Both the position numbers and the translations under genes were made by a program. DNA of 64,000 bases from Liopterus haemorrhoidalis (taxonomy: Eukaryota; Arthropoda; Insecta; Coleoptera; Dytiscidae). Within the stretch, counting starts at the first letter, position 1. Every line of letters begins with the position of its first letter. A model generated the notes under the pieces. It was not told the DNA's origin. It saw nothing but the letters and a program-made list of their open reading frames with translations, and did not search any database. Shown one piece after another: positions 10,404-21,412 of the stretch. The stretch covers positions 18,106,879 through 18,170,878 of the forward strand of contig OZ020622.1 in NCBI GenBank assembly GCA_963971575.1, written 5' to 3'.

Positions 10404-11312
10404 CGAGGTCTGGTCAAAAAGTATAGCGAATTTTGAATTTCCGCGGGTTACGTATATTCGATTTTTCGATTTTTTTTTGTGGCGTTATGTTGGTACTCAT
10501 GTCTCTCACTTATGCCGACAAGTTCGGCCATTTTGAATGTTCAGTTAATTTTTGACAGTTGCTTTGCTTGCACTTGTTTTGACTCGTCTTCGATTTTTGC
10601 CTATACCAAAAAATGGATCAAAGAATCTGTATCAAATTTTGTGTGAAATACAAAATTAAGTGCGCGGACTCATTCCGAATGTTGACTGTGGCATATGGTG
10701 AAGCTACCTTGGACCGAAGCAACGTATATCGGTGGTACAAAATGTTCTCAGAGGGCCGAGAAGATGTGAACGACGAAGAGCGTGCTGGACGCCCGAGTAC
10801 GTCAACAACAGACGAACACATTGATGAAGTGAAGAAAATAGTATTGGCCAATCGTCGAATCACCGTTAGAGAAGTTGCTGAGGACCTAAACATATCGATT
10901 GGCTCGTGCTATTCGATTTTTACCAATGATTTGAGCATGAGACGGGGGCCCCCGCCCACACATTGTTGATTGTGCGCGAATTTTTGGCCAAAAACAACAC
11001 ACTAATAATGCCGTAGCCACCGTATTCCCCAGATCTGGCCCCCTGTGACTTTTTCTTCTTCCCGAAACTGAAGAGGCTTATGAAAGGATGACGCTACGTT
11101 ACGAGTGAGGAGATAAAGACGGCATCGAAGAAGGAGCTGAACAAGATCACAAAAAATTATTTTTTCAAGTGCTTCGAGGATTGGAAAAACGTTGGCACAA
11201 GTGTATAATATCTGGTGGGGATTACTTTGAAGGGGACAAAATAGATATTCATGAATAAATAAATAATTTTTGAAAAAACACAAAATTCGCAATACTTTTT
11301 GAACAGACCTCG
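10404..11312 (+). mobile_element. mariner element, internally deleted, complete ends
   Basis: 909 bp. Terminal inverted repeats begin CGAGGTCTGGTCAAAAAGTA on the left and CGAGGTCTGTTCAAAAAGTA on the right (reverse complement), about 30 bp each. TA duplications lie at 10402-10403 and 11313-11314. The interior holds a transposase lacking its middle, so the copy is non-autonomous. Confidence 0.95.
10613..11240 (+). pseudogene. mariner transposase, central catalytic region deleted
   Basis: The first 106 or so residues are an intact paired-HTH DNA-binding domain (RKEDV-like linker at GREDVNDEERAGRPSTSTTD, second HTH ITVREVAEDLNISIGSCYSI). The frame then jumps at about 10945 to the C-terminal part (YSPDLAPCDFFFFPKLKR, with the third catalytic Asp). 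The first two catalytic Asp residues are lost and stops follow. It might still bind ends but cannot cut. Confidence 0.9.
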
Positions 11313-11314
11313 TA

Positions 11315-11749
11315 TATAGATATATATTAGTATACACTGCAAGTTAACAGTTTTAGAAAAATTTTCCATTATGTTTTTTAGAAGTGTGCCATCGTCTTTT
11401 GTATCTTTTATTGGCTGTAAAGAAAAGAGATACCCCGTGGAGTGAAGCAAGAACTAGGACTCAAAATAGGAAGAAATGAAAAAAAAAAAAAAAAATCTGT
11501 GGATACGTTTCCCTGCGAAAGAAGAAAACAAGTACAAGTAACACTCAAACTTATACAAACCCCGATACAAGAAAAGGGCTCAACGATTAAGAAGAAGAAA
11601 TCTTTTATTGTATACTCGTGGACTGAAATAACTGAAATTTTGTTTTAAACATGCTTTTTGTTTTCCTCTCTTAGTGATCCCTTTTCCAGTTCCATCTTGG
11701 ATATTATTGCGTGGTGCATGGGGTGCATCCATAGAGAGATGCTCAACGT
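11315..11749. other. Unassigned sequence
   Basis: AT-rich; an A-run at 11480 and no recognisable gene or repeat. Confidence 0.4.
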
Positions 11750-11757
11750 ACCTTAAC

Positions 11758-12324
11758 TAGGGTTGCCAACTTTTTCTAAGACAATTCCTGGACATATTGC
11801 TCAAAACTGAAATATATGTATGTATAGGTACATATAATGACACTTTTTTTGGCCTTTGGGCTGTTGAATAAATGAAAAAAAAAAATATATATGTATATGT
11901 GTAATTTCACAATATTTTCCACTGAGAAACCACTTAACATAACATACCTAGTATTCCGAGGAAATTTTTTTATGTACAAAAAAATATGTAAAAAATAATA
12001 ACAGTTTATTCATGTTTTTTTTATTATTATACGAGCCTAATGGTCCACTTTTATACATAGTAATAATAATAATAAATCTAAAATCTAATAGGAATAAATC
12101 GAAAATTATCAGCGGTGGCCAAACCGCGGCCCTTGTAGGCATTTTCAAATCAGGAACTCAAAACAAAAATTATTGTTAAGATGTATGTACGATCAGAAAG
12201 TTTTAAAAAATTTAAAAGCTTTCTCTGAAATCCCGGGACATTTTGACATTCAACCTGGATTCTGGACAGCAACTTCAATTCCTGGACAATACACAATTTC
12301 AATCCTGGATGGTTGGTAACGCGT
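11758..12324. mobile_element. Non-autonomous hAT element
   Basis: 567 bp starting TAGGGTTGCCAACTTTTTC and ending in the diverged inverse 'GGTTGGTAACGCGT'. Both sides carry 'CTGGACA'-type subterminal blocks. Flanking 8-bp duplications ACCTTAAC lie at 11750-11757 and 12325-12332. No transposase. Confidence 0.88.
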
Positions 12325-12346
12325 ACCTTAACATGTATTCCATCTA

Positions 12347-12610
12347 TTGAGAACTGACACGGTCGAATACGCTGTCTGGTGGCCAAATATTGTACTAGGC
12401 ACTCTAGTACTGTTTGAACTTATTACGTATGTTTTAGTATTGAATTTTTGCTAGAATGTCAGAAGTTGTGAAAACTATAAAAGCAGAATATATTGTAATG
12501 TTTTTGGCTGTCATTCAAGACAGGACAAAGCATATTGAGAGCTGAGTACTAGAGCCAACAGCCATATTGCCTTGGATCACAGCGCCGCCACCGGTAATGT
12601 CACTTCTCAA
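12347..12610. mobile_element. MITE family E, copy 1
   Basis: 264 bp with 14-bp terminal repeats (TTGAGAACTGACAC / TTGAGAAGTGACAT) between TA dinucleotides, as in Tc1/mariner MITEs. Copy 2 is at 51860-52115 in the opposite orientation. Confidence 0.85.
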
Positions 12611-12631
12611 TAGTTCATGCTAAAAGGTATA

Positions 12632-13872
12632 CAGGTACCCCCGACTTACGACCAAGTTCCGTTCCGAAGGGTGGGTCGTAAGTCGAATTTGGTCGTAAGT
12701 CGGGGAATTTACAAAATTTCAAAATATGTGTACATATCTTACCCCTCCCCCTAATCATGGGTTTAACTTCAATATATGTTAAATCCCGAGTTATTGACTG
12801 CAAATACTTGAAAAAACGCGATAAAAATAAACATTATTGGTCTTACCTCGAGAAAAAATACAATTTTATTTAAAGACTGGAAGAAAATAAAGTGCAAGAA
12901 ACGTTAGAAATCATAGAAATATAGAATTTTAAAAAAACGTACATTGCATATAGGAATAATTTTTATTTTATACAAACTTGGATTTTCCGAGTCCAGTGGC
13001 TTTTATGCTTAGAAATGATACTTGTAATAAAAAGGGGCGTAATTGAAGTACATAGTTAGTCATAAAAATAATTTTACCTGTAAGCATTGCAAGTGAATTT
13101 CACCAATATTTGCTTGTTTTTACCGACCGTCAACATATATAAGGGAGGTATTGTGATCATACCGATTTTGACATTTCGAGATTTCGATGGATCTCCACGA
13201 ATTGAGGTCCCTACATAACGTTTTGACTATTTTTAGCATGATGTCTGTCGTTCTGTCTGTCCGTCTGTCTGTCTGTCTGTCAGTCTGTCTCTCCGTCTGT
13301 CCGTCTGTCTGTCTGTCCATCTGTCCGTCTGTGTACACGTGTAGAGCAAATTCGGCTGAAAGGATTTTTATGAAACTTTATATTTAAGCTTCTGCCATCA
13401 ATCGCACGAGTTGATTAACTTTTGGTAAAAATCGGTTGACTAAAAATGGGAGGTTACTCGTGTCGATTTTAAGATTTTTGTGAATATTTCACAACAGAAA
13501 AATATTTCGAAAAAAATTATTGAACAAAAGTTGCTATAAAAGCAATAACTAATAACTTTTATTTGAGACGTTTTTTGATAAAACGAAAAATTTCGAATAA
13601 TTTCTGTAAAATTTTTCGAAATTTTTTCGTACTTATAAGTAACGTTTCCATGATCATGATAAATAATATCTCTTAGAAAATATTAGGCCAAGTTATTTCT
13701 ACTCTGCTGCTAGAATGTATTTTATATAAGTACTTTACGATGGCGGTCGGTCCTGTGGTGGCCACAGCTGATTTTTTAAGTTTTATGGTGTTTATAAAAA
13801 AAAAAAAAGTTAAATTTTGGTCGTAAGTACGGAAGTTCGTAAGTCGTGAGGTCGTAAGTCGGGGGATACCTG
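12632..13872. mobile_element. pogo/Tigger-like element interrupted by repeat A
   Basis: Terminal repeats CAGGTACCCCCGACTTACG and, inverted, CAGGTATCCCCCGACTTACG, between TA duplications (12630-12631, 13873-13874). Extra 'GGTCGTAAGTCG' copies lie just inside both ends, as transposase-binding repeats would. Repeat A copy 4 accounts for 13117-13780. No transposase is recognisable. Superfamily is inferred from the ends. Confidence 0.8.
13117..13780 (-). repeat. Repeat family A, copy 4 (long subtype)
   Basis: Closest to copy 2, inverted: 'CCTCCCTTATATATG'-side tail first, TCTG/TCCG microsatellite 13250-13331, then the long middle and the 'CCTGTGGTGGCCACAGCTGA' block. Nested inside the 12632-13872 element, so it arrived later. 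Confidence 0.88.
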
Positions 13873-13874
13873 TA

Positions 13875-14822
13875 TTTGCAAGGTGCAGACTAAAAGTGCC
13901 AAGCTCCTGGACTACTAACAAGCCGCAAGAGGCAACTGTCAAATAAATATTGCAAGTTTGTGATGTGATTCCAATACTGCACTCTTATTGGCTACTCAGG
14001 AGATTGTTGTGTTTTTTTCGGTAACTCGCTAAGAGATTGGTATTTTTGATATTTACACTAATTAAGTTTACATTATTACGAGATTTTATGTTTGTCATGG
14101 AAAACTTGGATGATTAGATATAGCATTAAAAACTGTATAACATGGTATATAGAATTATTTTTACCAAATAAGTTGACATTGTTGACTCTGATTTAACCCC
14201 CCATATGTTCCGTAATATTCGTTCGTTCGTAATATACACGGCTTAAAACAAATAATATAATCTGTTTTACCTGCGTAAGGTGTCAGCAGCACGTTCCCAA
14301 CCAAACTCGAGACACTGCTCAACTATTCAACGATTCTGTTGGACAATAACTACCTATTGATTGTATTGTTGAGAATATTTTCCTTTTTAAAAGACCTAAC
14401 CTTGAACCCTGATATTATGTTATTTAAACGAGGTATTTTTAGTTTATTCGACTTATGAAATTTTAGGATGTTGCACGAAAAAAATGAATAACTCAAGTTT
14501 ACCTCCGAATGGTTGAAAAATAATCATCAGTTTAGATGGCGATTACGACAACACCTTAGAGGTAAATGTCAACAGCTCTGAGAGAGTTAGTATCAAATAT
14601 AGGGACCAGGCATGCACCCAGCGGGCAGGGGATCTCAGGGACTTTAGCCTCCTCTCCCAAGAGCTCCAAAAAACGTGGTTTTTACGTGTTTTTTATAAAA
14701 ATATAAGTCATGAGCGTCACTACTGTTGTGCGTCGTACGTAAAACAAATAGTTCGTCTACAAGTTACGATACCCAGTGCCTCGATGTGCTTCGTGCCCTT
14801 GCAGCCCCAATTGTTTAAGTGG
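13875..14822. other. Unassigned sequence
   Basis: No gene or repeat recognised in about 950 bp. Confidence 0.4.
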
Positions 14823-15284
14823 GGAACAGAATGCAACGAGTTCTACGGCGCGTTAACGGCGTTCGGACGGCGCTATCTGTCAGAAGAAAGTTAAAACCAA
14901 GCTGTCGTACGCAAGTGCACAGAATGGACAACGTCGTACGGCGTTAGAACGCCGTTGATACTGAATGTTCGTCAACTTCCAACTTTTGACGCCGTTGAAC
15001 GTTGACGCAGAACACCTAACCTCAGTTTTTACTGAATGGTAAAGTGTTTGTATGTATAAATAACTTGCATACAACATAAATAACATCACACACAAGTCTT
15101 CATCAACCATTATACTTTTAATAAAAGAAAGCGCACGTATAAACACAGATATAGGTTGTCACGTGACACTTGACGGCGTTAAAAATGATTGCATTGTGTG
15201 CAGGCGAAAATCTCAACGGCGCTAACGCAACGCCGTCGCAAATGACGGCGCGCTGACGGCGTAGCGCGCTGTGCATTCTGTTCC
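14823..15284. mobile_element. Element G1: TIR-bounded and dense in ACGGCG motifs
   Basis: 13-bp perfect inverted ends GGAACAGAATGCA. Inside are 11 occurrences of ACGGCG or its complement, clustered at both ends, in an otherwise AT-rich region. This resembles a DNA transposon with repeated subterminal transposase-binding sites. No ORF with transposase motifs and no clear target duplication. Confidence 0.65.
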
Positions 15285-15726
15285 AGGCTTTATTGTAAAG
15301 CGGCGATTGGCATAACGTGAGCGTAACGGCGGAATATAGGATTTATATATAACTTAAACAAAGAAGAATTGTGCAATATTTTTGGAAGCTTATAATTAAT
15401 TAATTTTTTTTTTTTTGAATTTTTAGAATTTAATAAATGAAAGTCTGGGAATTTAAGTTACACATTGTATTTTAAGTATATATTTATTTTATAGGGTTGT
15501 TAGTCGTATCCGCTAATATCTGTTTTTATTACTAATCATTTATTGTAGTATACATTTATTGTATTATTAATCATTTATCGTGTAATTGTACCTTTATAAA
15601 CTTAGAATATAAATAAGAACTTGTTTAAAGTGGTGTAAGATCTCATATATAATATTTAGATCCATTTGTGTACCTATTGTAAATATAACATGAATTTAGT
15701 TTGTATCCATTATATTTAAATAAAGG

Positions 15727-15727
<1 letters not shown>
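15285..15727. other. Unassigned AT-rich sequence
   Basis: No gene or repeat seen. Confidence 0.4.

Positions 15728-15780
<53 letters not shown>
15728..15780. repeat. (ATA)n microsatellite
   Basis: About 17 uninterrupted trinucleotide units, directly 5' of the LINE tail. Confidence 0.95.
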
Positions 15781-15781
<1 letters not shown>

Positions 15782-16107
15782 TTTGTAGTCCTGATGGTTG
15801 GTGTTTTGGATGGTATGAAAGCCTCCTATCGAAGGGAAATCGAGTCCATTCCCGTCTGCAGATCTTCTGCCAACTCTTTGATCTGCAGGATGCAGAAAGC
15901 AGTGCTACTCGGGTCACTCCGCATTGTGCGGGCATTGGATCTAGCGTAATTTTCGCGGCTGCATATCGCCAGGGTTTGGGATACAGTCGTGTGTATTTAG
16001 CTCCACTAGTCTCTAGTATGACGCGGCTCAAAAGGTTGCTGAAGTTTGAGATTAGTGGACGCTTGTCAAGACCTGACAAACCCCATAATAATAATAATAA
16101 TAATACC
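15781..16107 (+). pseudogene. Probable non-LTR retrotransposon 3' tail
   Basis: A GC-richer block whose plus frame ends ...RMQKAVLLGSLRIVRALDLA (stop near 15948), then about 135 bp of untranslated sequence and a terminal (TAA)n at 16086-16107. A C-terminal peptide, a 3' UTR and a simple-repeat tail fit a 5'-truncated LINE. The (TAA)n on both flanks suggests R4/Dong-type target preference, but this is inference. Confidence 0.45.
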
Positions 16108-16534
16108 TCCCAACGGAGCTGCATAGATTTGCAGTTAAAAGTTTGTGAAGTGTGCGTTTGACTACAAATACAACTTATTATTTTTTTATGGTGTTGTGCG
16201 CATGAAAAAATGTCACAATGACGTAACTTGTGAAAGTATTTATAATTATTTTTTGCGTAAATCATAACGAAGTTTACAAAATTAAACGTGTATAAAAAAA
16301 GACTTCTATTACTTATAATCCTATCACAGATTATAAAAGATCCAGTAAAGATTGATATACAATATACTTGTAAAGACTTTACTCAACAGTGTTCTATGCG
16401 AAGATGTGTGATGGAAGATTCCTCTTTACGGTTATTGATGCACTGGAGAGATCAGCTAATAGAAGATCTTATGGTTCTTGGTACATAAGGTTTCAAGGCA
16501 TACTTGACACTTAACAGAGCAAAAGAATTGGTAT
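16108..16534. other. Unassigned sequence
   Basis: No gene seen; the open frame at 16288 has no recognisable similarity. Confidence 0.35.
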
Positions 16535-16592
16535 CAATAACCAACTGATGTATTAAATAGTTGATAGTTTTACTTGGTGAAACTCGAATATA

Positions 16593-16781
16593 GGTAAACG
16601 GTTATTAAATGATGCACTTGGTAAAGTTTCACAAACTGTTTTATTTAACATGCTGACTGCAGTTTCGGTAATATTTACCATTTTCAAATCTACTGGTAAA
16701 TATTACCGAAACTGCAGTCAGCATGTTAAATAAAACAGTTTGTGAAACTTTACCAAGTGCATCATTTAATAACCGTTTACC
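16593..16781. repeat. Perfect foldback, 88-bp arms
   Basis: Arms 16593-16680 and 16694-16781 are exact reverse complements with a 13-nt spacer. A 14-bp direct repeat (CAATAACCAACTGA) lies at 16535-16548 and again at 16781-16794, immediately right of the foldback. No TIR-plus-target-duplication signature. Confidence 0.95.
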
Positions 16782-16794
16782 AATAACCAACTGA

Positions 16795-17092
16795 CATTGC
16801 CTAGTTAGAAAGAGAAAGATAAATATTTCATTTGTCATGTTTGTTATTTTTTCATTATGAAACTTGTAAATGCTTTGAAATATTATAAAGAAATATTTAT
16901 TTCTTTTATGTTGGTAGTAGACAATTTTGTAACATAGCCAATAGTTTAATATACTATCAATCTTGAAAATTGGGCTCGAGCCAGGAATATTTGGACTATT
17001 GTTTTCTGTCAAAACTTTTAATATATTTTCCTCGAAAGCTATAATAAGGTTAAATGAGATAAAAAACTATTGTCCTTTACATTAGAATGTCT
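16795..17092. other. Unassigned sequence
   Basis: AT-rich; nothing recognised before the hAT target duplication at 17093. Confidence 0.35.
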
Positions 17093-17100
17093 GCCATGGA

Positions 17101-18778
17101 TAGGGTTGCCAGGTCGCCAAACCTAATAGCCGAACAGACCAGCCAGTTTGGCCGGACGTTTGGGTAAAAAAGCCGGACACCCTACATTATTGAGGATTTT
17201 GTTTCTCAGTATTAATAGGTACGACAAAAAAAAATTATGTAGAATCAAGCTTTTTTGATTATTACCATAAATCTTGTTAAATTCTAATGAAAAATAAATA
17301 AAAAATAAATAAAACGCCAAATCAGTCTAAATAATTTATTATTAATCAGTCAAAATTATATTCTAGATAAACATTTAACAACATTGTTAAATTCTTCTTA
17401 AATTAAATAAAGGCAATTGCACAAATAAGTCTTATTTACTTGCCATTACTTCCCAAAACAAAATAAAAAAACAATCTAAACAATAAAAATAATTATTCAT
17501 ATTTTTGGTTGGCAGAAATCTGCTTCAAAAGCTCAGTTTCTTTCAAAATGCAGTTGCAAAAATCCTTACACGTCAAATCTTTTAAATTAAATTCTACTAC
17601 CAACATTTTAGCTACAGTGTTAACTGTAATCTGTTGCGTTCTTTTGACCATTGCTGACCTATCGAGGAAAAAACTCTTTCAACGTTTGCATTATGTCCTG
17701 GGATCGCAAAGTAATACTGACAAATAGTTAGGAATTCTGAAAAGCAATCTTGATTACTCATCGATTTAAAATAGGCTACCCATTTCTTGTGTGCTAACAG
17801 CTTCTTGAAATTAACGTTCTCTTTGTTATTAATCAGAAAACTTTTAAGGTTTTGCAGTTGATCAAAACTATCGTCAACTTTAACGTTGTTTTGTAATAGG
17901 ACACTTATTGTATCGGAAACTTGATTCCATTCAGGAACATCTTTTAAAGTCATCCATGTGAAATGTTTTGTGTCTTTGTATAAGTTTTCAGTCCAAGATC
18001 GTAAATATTGTACTGCAATAATGTACATGTTTTTAATATCCTCTTTGGACGCAACACTTGTTCAGAATTTCCGTTGTTGTCTTTGAATTTACGCAAAATA
18101 GTCACTTTCAGTGGACAAACGTTTTGTTCAATCCTTGCATTTATGCAATTCATTATCTCAGAACAGTTTTCCAAAACCTCATTTACAGAAACATCAGCCT
18201 TCTCTGTATCTTTGATGCGATTTTGATAAATGGCCATGAAAGAATGAACAGCCCAAAAATAGGCTTCGTTAAGGTCATTTTCAAAAAATTCTCTCAAGGT
18301 TCTGGATGCATTATTCTTTTTCAGAAAATATGACTTAAGGGGCTCAAATATTTGTAAAATCCTTTCTATTGCTGGGAAGAGACTCAGCCAGCGCGTCTTT
18401 GAATGATAAAGTATTTGTTTGAAAAGAATGCCTAATTCTGAGCTAATACTTTTGAGTTCCTCTGTACGTACGGTAAATGTAGCAAAATGGTTGTGAATCT
18501 GCATGACAATATTTTCAAGACACAATGGCAAGGAATCAAGAGCACTATGGACAGAATTATTGAAAATATGTACAACACAGCCGATTTCAATAATATTCTG
18601 ATTATTCGTTAGAGATTTTAATTTAAAGAAAACATTATTTGTCCTCCTCTGTCTTTGCCGCCAAAATTTGTAAAAAGCCTAACAAAAGCCGGACAAGTCG
18701 GACATCGTTTATTTTGGCCGGACACGCAATCAAAAAGCCTAACTATGTCCTGCTTTATCCGGACGCCTGGCAACCCTA
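17101..18778 (-). mobile_element. hAT transposon with exact 8-bp target duplication
   Basis: 1678 bp. Ends TAGGGTTGCCAGG (left) and its inverse CCTGGCAACCCTA (right), flanked by perfect GCCATGGA duplications at 17093-17100 and 18779-18786. 'GCCGGAC' blocks recur just inside both ends. It carries a broken minus-strand transposase. The exact duplication suggests a fairly young insertion of an already defective copy. Confidence 0.96.
17612..18600 (-). pseudogene. hAT transposase, N-terminally truncated and frameshifted
   Basis: The frame from about 18600 includes HNHFATFTVR and the TRWLSLFPAIERIL segment typical of hAT cores. It shifts between 18028 and 17950 into a second frame ending in the hATC dimerisation domain (FAIPGHNANVERVFSSIGQQ, then WSKERNRL). 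The BED finger and first catalytic Asp region are missing. Not functional. Confidence 0.92.
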
Positions 18779-19026
18779 GCCATGGAACTAGATATTAAAT
18801 ATTTTATTAAAATACGTTTTAAAAAAATTTAAGGGATAAATTCATTCTTTCTCTTGACTTAGTAATATATTGTGTTTAATATCTAATGCTATTTGTATGG
18901 TTAAAAGATACCTGGAAATTAAGGACGGACAAGCCACTCAGCCGAATGTCGAATCACAGGCACCCAAAATAAATGCGTAAAACCCCCAGTGATTACACGC
19001 TTCTTATAACAAACAAACAAAAAATA

Positions 19027-19588
19027 CAGCCTTGGACAAATGTATGGAGCACCCATGCAGATATAATATAACATCTAAATTTATGTATATCGTAAGTTGT
19101 ATATATTTGATAACATGTTTCTAAAATATCATTGACACATTCTAAAAGACGTACGTCTAATCAGCTAACCCAAAATGTAAACAGAGTTATGATAAATCTT
19201 GAAATACTAATAAATATAGGCTCAGATCTGTTACGTTTTGTTTACATAAAACTAAATAGCTAGAGCTTGGATCATTATTACTCATGCGTTTGCAGTGGAC
19301 ACTGTCCTTTTCAAGTTTTATTGAGTTCAAGTGAATATTTTTAATTATTATGACAAAAAAACGTGAACTCACTGTTGCAGAAAAGGGTCAAATTGTATTG
19401 CTCCATTCACAAAGACAGTCGCAGGTGAAAATTTAAAAAAAAATGGAGTGTTCAAGGACAGCCGTGCAAATTACCATCAAAAGGTTCCAAGAGACTGATA
19501 CTTATCAAAACAGACCAAAAACCGGAAGGAAACGTGCAACTACTTCCAGAGATGATCGTTTTATTAAAAGAAGTGCTCTTCGTGAGAA
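19027..19588 (+). pseudogene. Tc1-like element, 5' part with N-terminal transposase
   Basis: Left terminal repeat CAGCCTTGGACAAATGTATG after a TA (19025-19026). About 320 bp on, a frame begins KKRELTVAEKGQIVLLHSQR and continues CSRTAVQITIKRFQETDTY and GRKRATT, the paired HTH of a Tc1 transposase. One stop is present. Similarity ends abruptly near 19588 where repeat D begins; the catalytic half and right end are absent. Confidence 0.88.
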
Positions 19589-20299
19589 ACAAATATTTTT
19601 AAGAGCCGGTTTTAACTTATAAATTGTTGTTACTATACCAATATAATTCAATATTCATTTAGTCAATAATCGGGATTTATGAAAATGATTTAAAAAATAG
19701 TTTTGTTTCTCTAGTTATAGCCGATAGTGTATGCATGTACATATGTGTTTCTATATTGTCCATAGAAGCACATTGTACATAACAATGACTTACATTATAA
19801 AATTAATAAAAATTTCTACAAATACCTTTCCAGTCGCTCCAATTTTGGTCTGCATGGAACCCAAACACTAAAGTCCACACTATAACACACTATTTCAAGT
19901 ATTTTCTGCACTTTTATCACTTAAAAATAACTAAAAACGTCAGAAAAAAATGAAGACACCACTTGCAAAAATCACGTATCACTACATATCAAGATGGTTA
20001 ATCCTGATAATGCTCATTAAGGAATATAGTCATTAACAATTAATAAATAAGGAACAGAATTGCTTAAAATAATTCTTTATGAGAATAAACACATATATTA
20101 ATATTTTATCAATAGTATACAGGTGGTTAAAATTGAACTACCGGGCCCAATACACTATTTTTTTATTATTGAAGATGAGGTATAAAATTAAATTTGGAAA
20201 TTACTTGGTACTACATGATCTAAAATAGTTTATATTTTGTTACTTTGTATCTTTATATAAATAGTTATACATTTTGATTAAGGATTTATTAAAATTTCA
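19589..20299 (-). repeat. Repeat family D, copy 1 (empty site for C copy 2)
   Basis: Reverse complement of 58174-60290 once the 1450-bp family C insertion there is removed; the intact junction reads 'AATGACTATATTCC' in that orientation. A 45-bp indel near 20150 separates the copies. No ORF and no inverted ends. Confidence 0.9.
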
Positions 20300-20552
20300 T
20301 ACACTACCTTGGGGACCACCAGATGTGATAGTAAATTGATAGGGCACCAAATAAAATAAATAAATAAATAATATTTTTTCTTACCAAGTTTTCCTAAAGC
20401 TGCATTAAATTTTACTTGCTGAAAAATCAGGGGTGACACCCATGATTTATATAAACCGACATGTGTATGGTTCAAAGATGCGTACCGTATTTAACGCCAC
20501 GTCGTTAACTTTTTTCTAGCTTTTTCCGGGGTGAAAGAGCTGCATGCATAAC

Positions 20553-20761
20553 CAGGGTGACCAGATTTCAGTTGAGGTAAATCCTAAGAATGAAAAAAAA
20601 AAAAAAAATTAAAAATGGAAATACAATACAGTATATTTTATTAATTTTTGCTCACCTCTAAAATATAAGTGATGAGCAAAAAAAAGTCCTCACCTCCAAA
20701 CTACAAACCCGGAGATTTTATAACAAAACCCGGAGCCCTGGGACTCTGGCTGGAAACCCTG
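20553..20761. mobile_element. Possible small hAT-like MITE
   Basis: Ends CAGGGTGACCAGA and, inverted, CAGGGTTTCCAGCCA, with 'CCCGGAG' blocks inside the right end. It includes a 'TCACCTC...GAGCAAAAAAAAG' minisatellite also found at 46545-46625. No exact target duplication. Confidence 0.4.
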
Positions 20762-20845
20762 AGACCTGAAACTAATTGATTGCAAGTCAATTCAATTCAA
20801 CTGTCTTGATGAAGTCACTTGAAACGTGTAAACTCGGTATTACTT

Positions 20846-21412
20846 CGCCTACAAATGATGCGGCTAACGTTTGCCAACGCTAGTACCAACGTTGTATGTA
20901 ACATTTAGCATTGGTGGACGTTGTACATGCGTAGCAAACAGACGATGTGTCGATTAAGCGCCAACGTTTGCTAAATGCAAAAATAGCGAACATGAGCCAA
21001 CGTTAATAAAATAACGTCCGACAGTGAAAGTGAGGTTATGGTTGCAGCTTCGACCTTGCTTTTGATAATTAAATTAGAATAAAAGTATTAAAAATTACTT
21101 TTTACATTAATTAGACTTTATAATTAAGCAAAAATGGTTATAAACTTCGTTTTTAGCACAACACTCTTGACTGATGCGATGGCAAGGGTGTGCGCGTCGT
21201 GTGCACAATAGAAACATGCGTATGCAAGTCTGCACCAACGTTGGTCAAACCTCTCTGACTTGTGATAAAGCTACCGCCTCCGAAGAGAACGTCGGTCAGC
21301 GCCAAGCCCAACTTACGTTGGCTGTGACTTGTGATGTGTTGTCAGTAGCCACGATGCGCAGAGCTAAACAAATGAAAACATTGGCCGTTACTTGTCACAC
21401 CGTTTGTAGGCG
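20846..21412. mobile_element. Element G2: CCAACG-rich, with short TIRs
   Basis: 12-bp ends CGCCTACAAATG / CGCCTACAAACG. At least six CCAACG/CGTTGG motifs lie within about 500 bp, including palindromic CCAACGTTGG. Same design as G1 with a different motif. No transposase ORF. Confidence 0.5.

Noticed and set aside
11002..11450. Minus-strand frames in the mariner right half
   Set aside because: Antisense of the mariner C-terminal region and its terminal repeat.
15696..16265. Minus-strand 189-codon frame with poly-Leu
   Set aside because: It is the antisense of a LINE tail and reads the (ATA)n tract as Leu; plus-strand orientation with a terminal (TAA)n explains the sequence better.
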